Shown: positions 62,944-64,000 of the stretch, one piece after another | Layout: the number at the start of each line of letters is the position of its first letter | Position numbering within the stretch: the stretch's first letter is position 1 | Source: Leptidea sinapis | Taxonomy: Eukaryota; Arthropoda; Insecta; Lepidoptera; Pieridae | Direction: 5' to 3' | Assembly: GCF_905404315.1 (NCBI RefSeq) | Contig: NC_066265.1 | Coordinates: 30,032,501-30,096,500, forward strand | Length of the DNA stretch: 64,000 nucleotides | Position numbers and translations under genes: made by a program | The notes under the pieces: generated by a model | Told to the model about the DNA's origin: nothing | Database searches by the model: none | The model's input: only the letters and a program-made list of their open reading frames with translations

Positions 62944-63640
62944 AATCTTATAACTATATTTACAATACTACGACTACATAAAATTAAAACTATCATAACG
63001 TGGAAGCGTACCAAGAGTACTGGCAGCATTACCGCGTTGGATAGCAAGGCTGATCCGTTGACCGAAATAGCTGCCAGCGCTTGGGTTTCCAGTAGCCTTA
63101 TTGAGGCGCGAAGATAGTATTTTGAACATTCTACGCATCTCAACATATTTGCGACGCTTGCTGTCTTCGGCAGTCAAAGCAGCAGCCGCAACATCAACAG
63201 ACGTAACTTGGACATGATTATTGAGGCGCGAAGATAGTATTTTGAACATTCTACGCATCTCAACATATTTGCGACGCTTGCTGTCTTCGGCAGTCAAAGC
63301 AGCAGCCGCAACATCAACAGACGTAACTTGGACATGATTATTGAGGCGCGAAGATAGTATTTTGAACATTCTCCGCGTCTCTGGGCCCCACGGGCCAAGT
63401 GTCTCGACACCAAACGGCACAAAGATGTATGACTCACTGAGACCAACATATTTGCGACGCTTGCTGTCTTCTGCAGTCGAAGCAGCAGCCCCAAGACCAA
63501 CTGACGTAACTTGGACATGAAAAGGAGCTATAGTGTCGACGCAAGTAGCGTCCCACACCAGCGCTCTTCCCGGTGCCCAAGCCACCAGCGTCATTCCATC
63601 AGGCCGCTTGCCATGTATTAATATCAAAATGCTTTTAGAA
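62944..63640 (-). mobile_element. Nuclease-like element, copy with tandem repeats
   Basis: Shares its 3' flank and coding part with the interrupted copy at 18.56-19.18 kb. Contains two exact 120-bp direct repeats (63101-63220 and 63221-63340) and the related ancestral segment 63341-63518. No RT is seen in this window upstream; the upstream edge near 63640 is undefined. Confidence 0.75.
62974..63627 (-). CDS. 217-codon ORF, nuclease-like, in-frame repeats
   Basis: Open from ATG 63627 to the stop at 62974. The N-terminal part has KRPDGMTLVAW, LVWDATCVDTIAPF, EDSKRRKYVGL and FVPFGVETLGPWGPETRR, then an ILSSRLN segment. The R-P-D...W-D-A-T...K-R-R-K-Y layout recalls the C-terminal domain often found in retrotransposon-like ORFs, and loosely a PD-(D/E)xK nuclease core; this is inference. 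A 40-residue block (VQVTSVDVAAAALTAEDSKR to SSRLNNH) occurs three times; two units are exact, and in them the FVPFGVETLGPWG stretch is deleted. The C-terminus has AGSYFGQRISLAIQRGNAAS. Probably an element remnant, not a host gene. Confidence 0.55.
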   Translation of the reverse strand: MILIHGKRPDGMTLVAWAPGRALVWDATCVDTIAPFHVQVTSVGLGAAASTAEDSKRRKYVGLSESYIFVPFGVETLGPWGPETRRMFKILSSRLNNHVQVTSVDVAAAALTAEDSKRRKYVEMRRMFKILSSRLNNHVQVTSVDVAAAALTAEDSKRRKYVEMRRMFKILSSRLNKATGNPSAGSYFGQRISLAIQRGNAASTLGTLPRYDSFNFM

Positions 63641-64000
63641 GATACTATGCGTACAGCGAACGTATACAGTGACCACGAGAGCCAATCTCATGACACTGAT
63701 ATTATACTCCGGCTGATTGTAACAATTCTAGATGAACCTTTTATTAACCTGTGTCAATCAATCTGCAACAATAAAGACGGGACACACGCGCTGACACGCA
63801 TCAAACACAAGATATCGCATGACGGGTAATCGATCTGTTAACCGCACTCAAGGGTGAAAAATTATAAATTGTGCTGATGTTCGACTTTATTCCGAGTAGC
63901 AGGAACAAATATGAACAATTTGTTATTTAAAAAAAAATAACATTGCGTGCGCACAAAGTACACATGTCTGAAGTGAAACCTGCATGGTAACATGAACCTC
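63641..64000. other. Unassigned end of window
   Basis: A 98-codon plus frame at 63533-63829 overlaps the ORF above in antisense and is unsupported. Nothing else recognised. Confidence 0.4.

Overview
The window looks like intergenic or repeat-rich DNA from an insect, most probably a butterfly or moth (Lepidoptera). It is AT-rich, has no long open frame and contains no gene I can assign to the host. Almost everything recognisable is mobile DNA: 3' pieces of several non-LTR retrotransposon (LINE) families, tRNA-derived SINEs, a short A-tailed interspersed repeat present about ten times (called S3 here), Helitrons with typical lepidopteran ends, Tc1/mariner relics, several inverted-repeat (MITE or foldback) elements, and satellites. 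The Lepidoptera call rests on the combination of Helitron ends, the repeated 'aaccgacttc' element and the LINE tails. It is pattern recognition from memory, not a search result.

Layout. 0-13 kb: foldback plus tRNA-SINE, LINE-C and LINE-A pieces, a possible 2.5-kb nested Helitron (4.07-6.61 kb) holding a gag-like fragment, a LINE-C and a SINE, a 203-bp tandem duplication, a decayed LINE-A and a 400-bp foldback. 13-22 kb: LINE-C/D chimera, an intact LINE C-terminal frame with a zinc-binding pattern (14.94-15.26 kb), a Penelope-like terminus with a ribozyme-like motif, an exact 278-bp tandem duplication, and a LINE inserted in a copy of an unusual nuclease-like ORF. 22-32 kb: R1-like fragment, S3 copies, broken mariner, a 17-bp minisatellite of about 0.7 kb, a Helitron carrying S3. 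32-50 kb: Helitrons, the best LINE-A copy, a broken Tc1 transposase, a second ribozyme-like locus, a LINE nested in a Helitron, and an R1-like C-terminus. 50-64 kb: two long-armed foldbacks, a third ribozyme-like locus, a Helitron nested in a LINE tail, a two-ended inverted Helitron composite, an LINE RT C-terminus, a GC-rich MITE, and a 217-residue ORF built from in-frame 40-residue repeats.

No gene here works with another in a pathway. The shared story is successive insertion: several nestings can be read base by base (Helitron in LINE-C tail, LINE-A in Helitron, LINE in the nuclease-like element, a small element in S3), which gives a relative age order. The most interesting signal is a hammerhead-ribozyme-like core at three sites beside Penelope-like termini, with a self-complementary stem III in the two better preserved ones.
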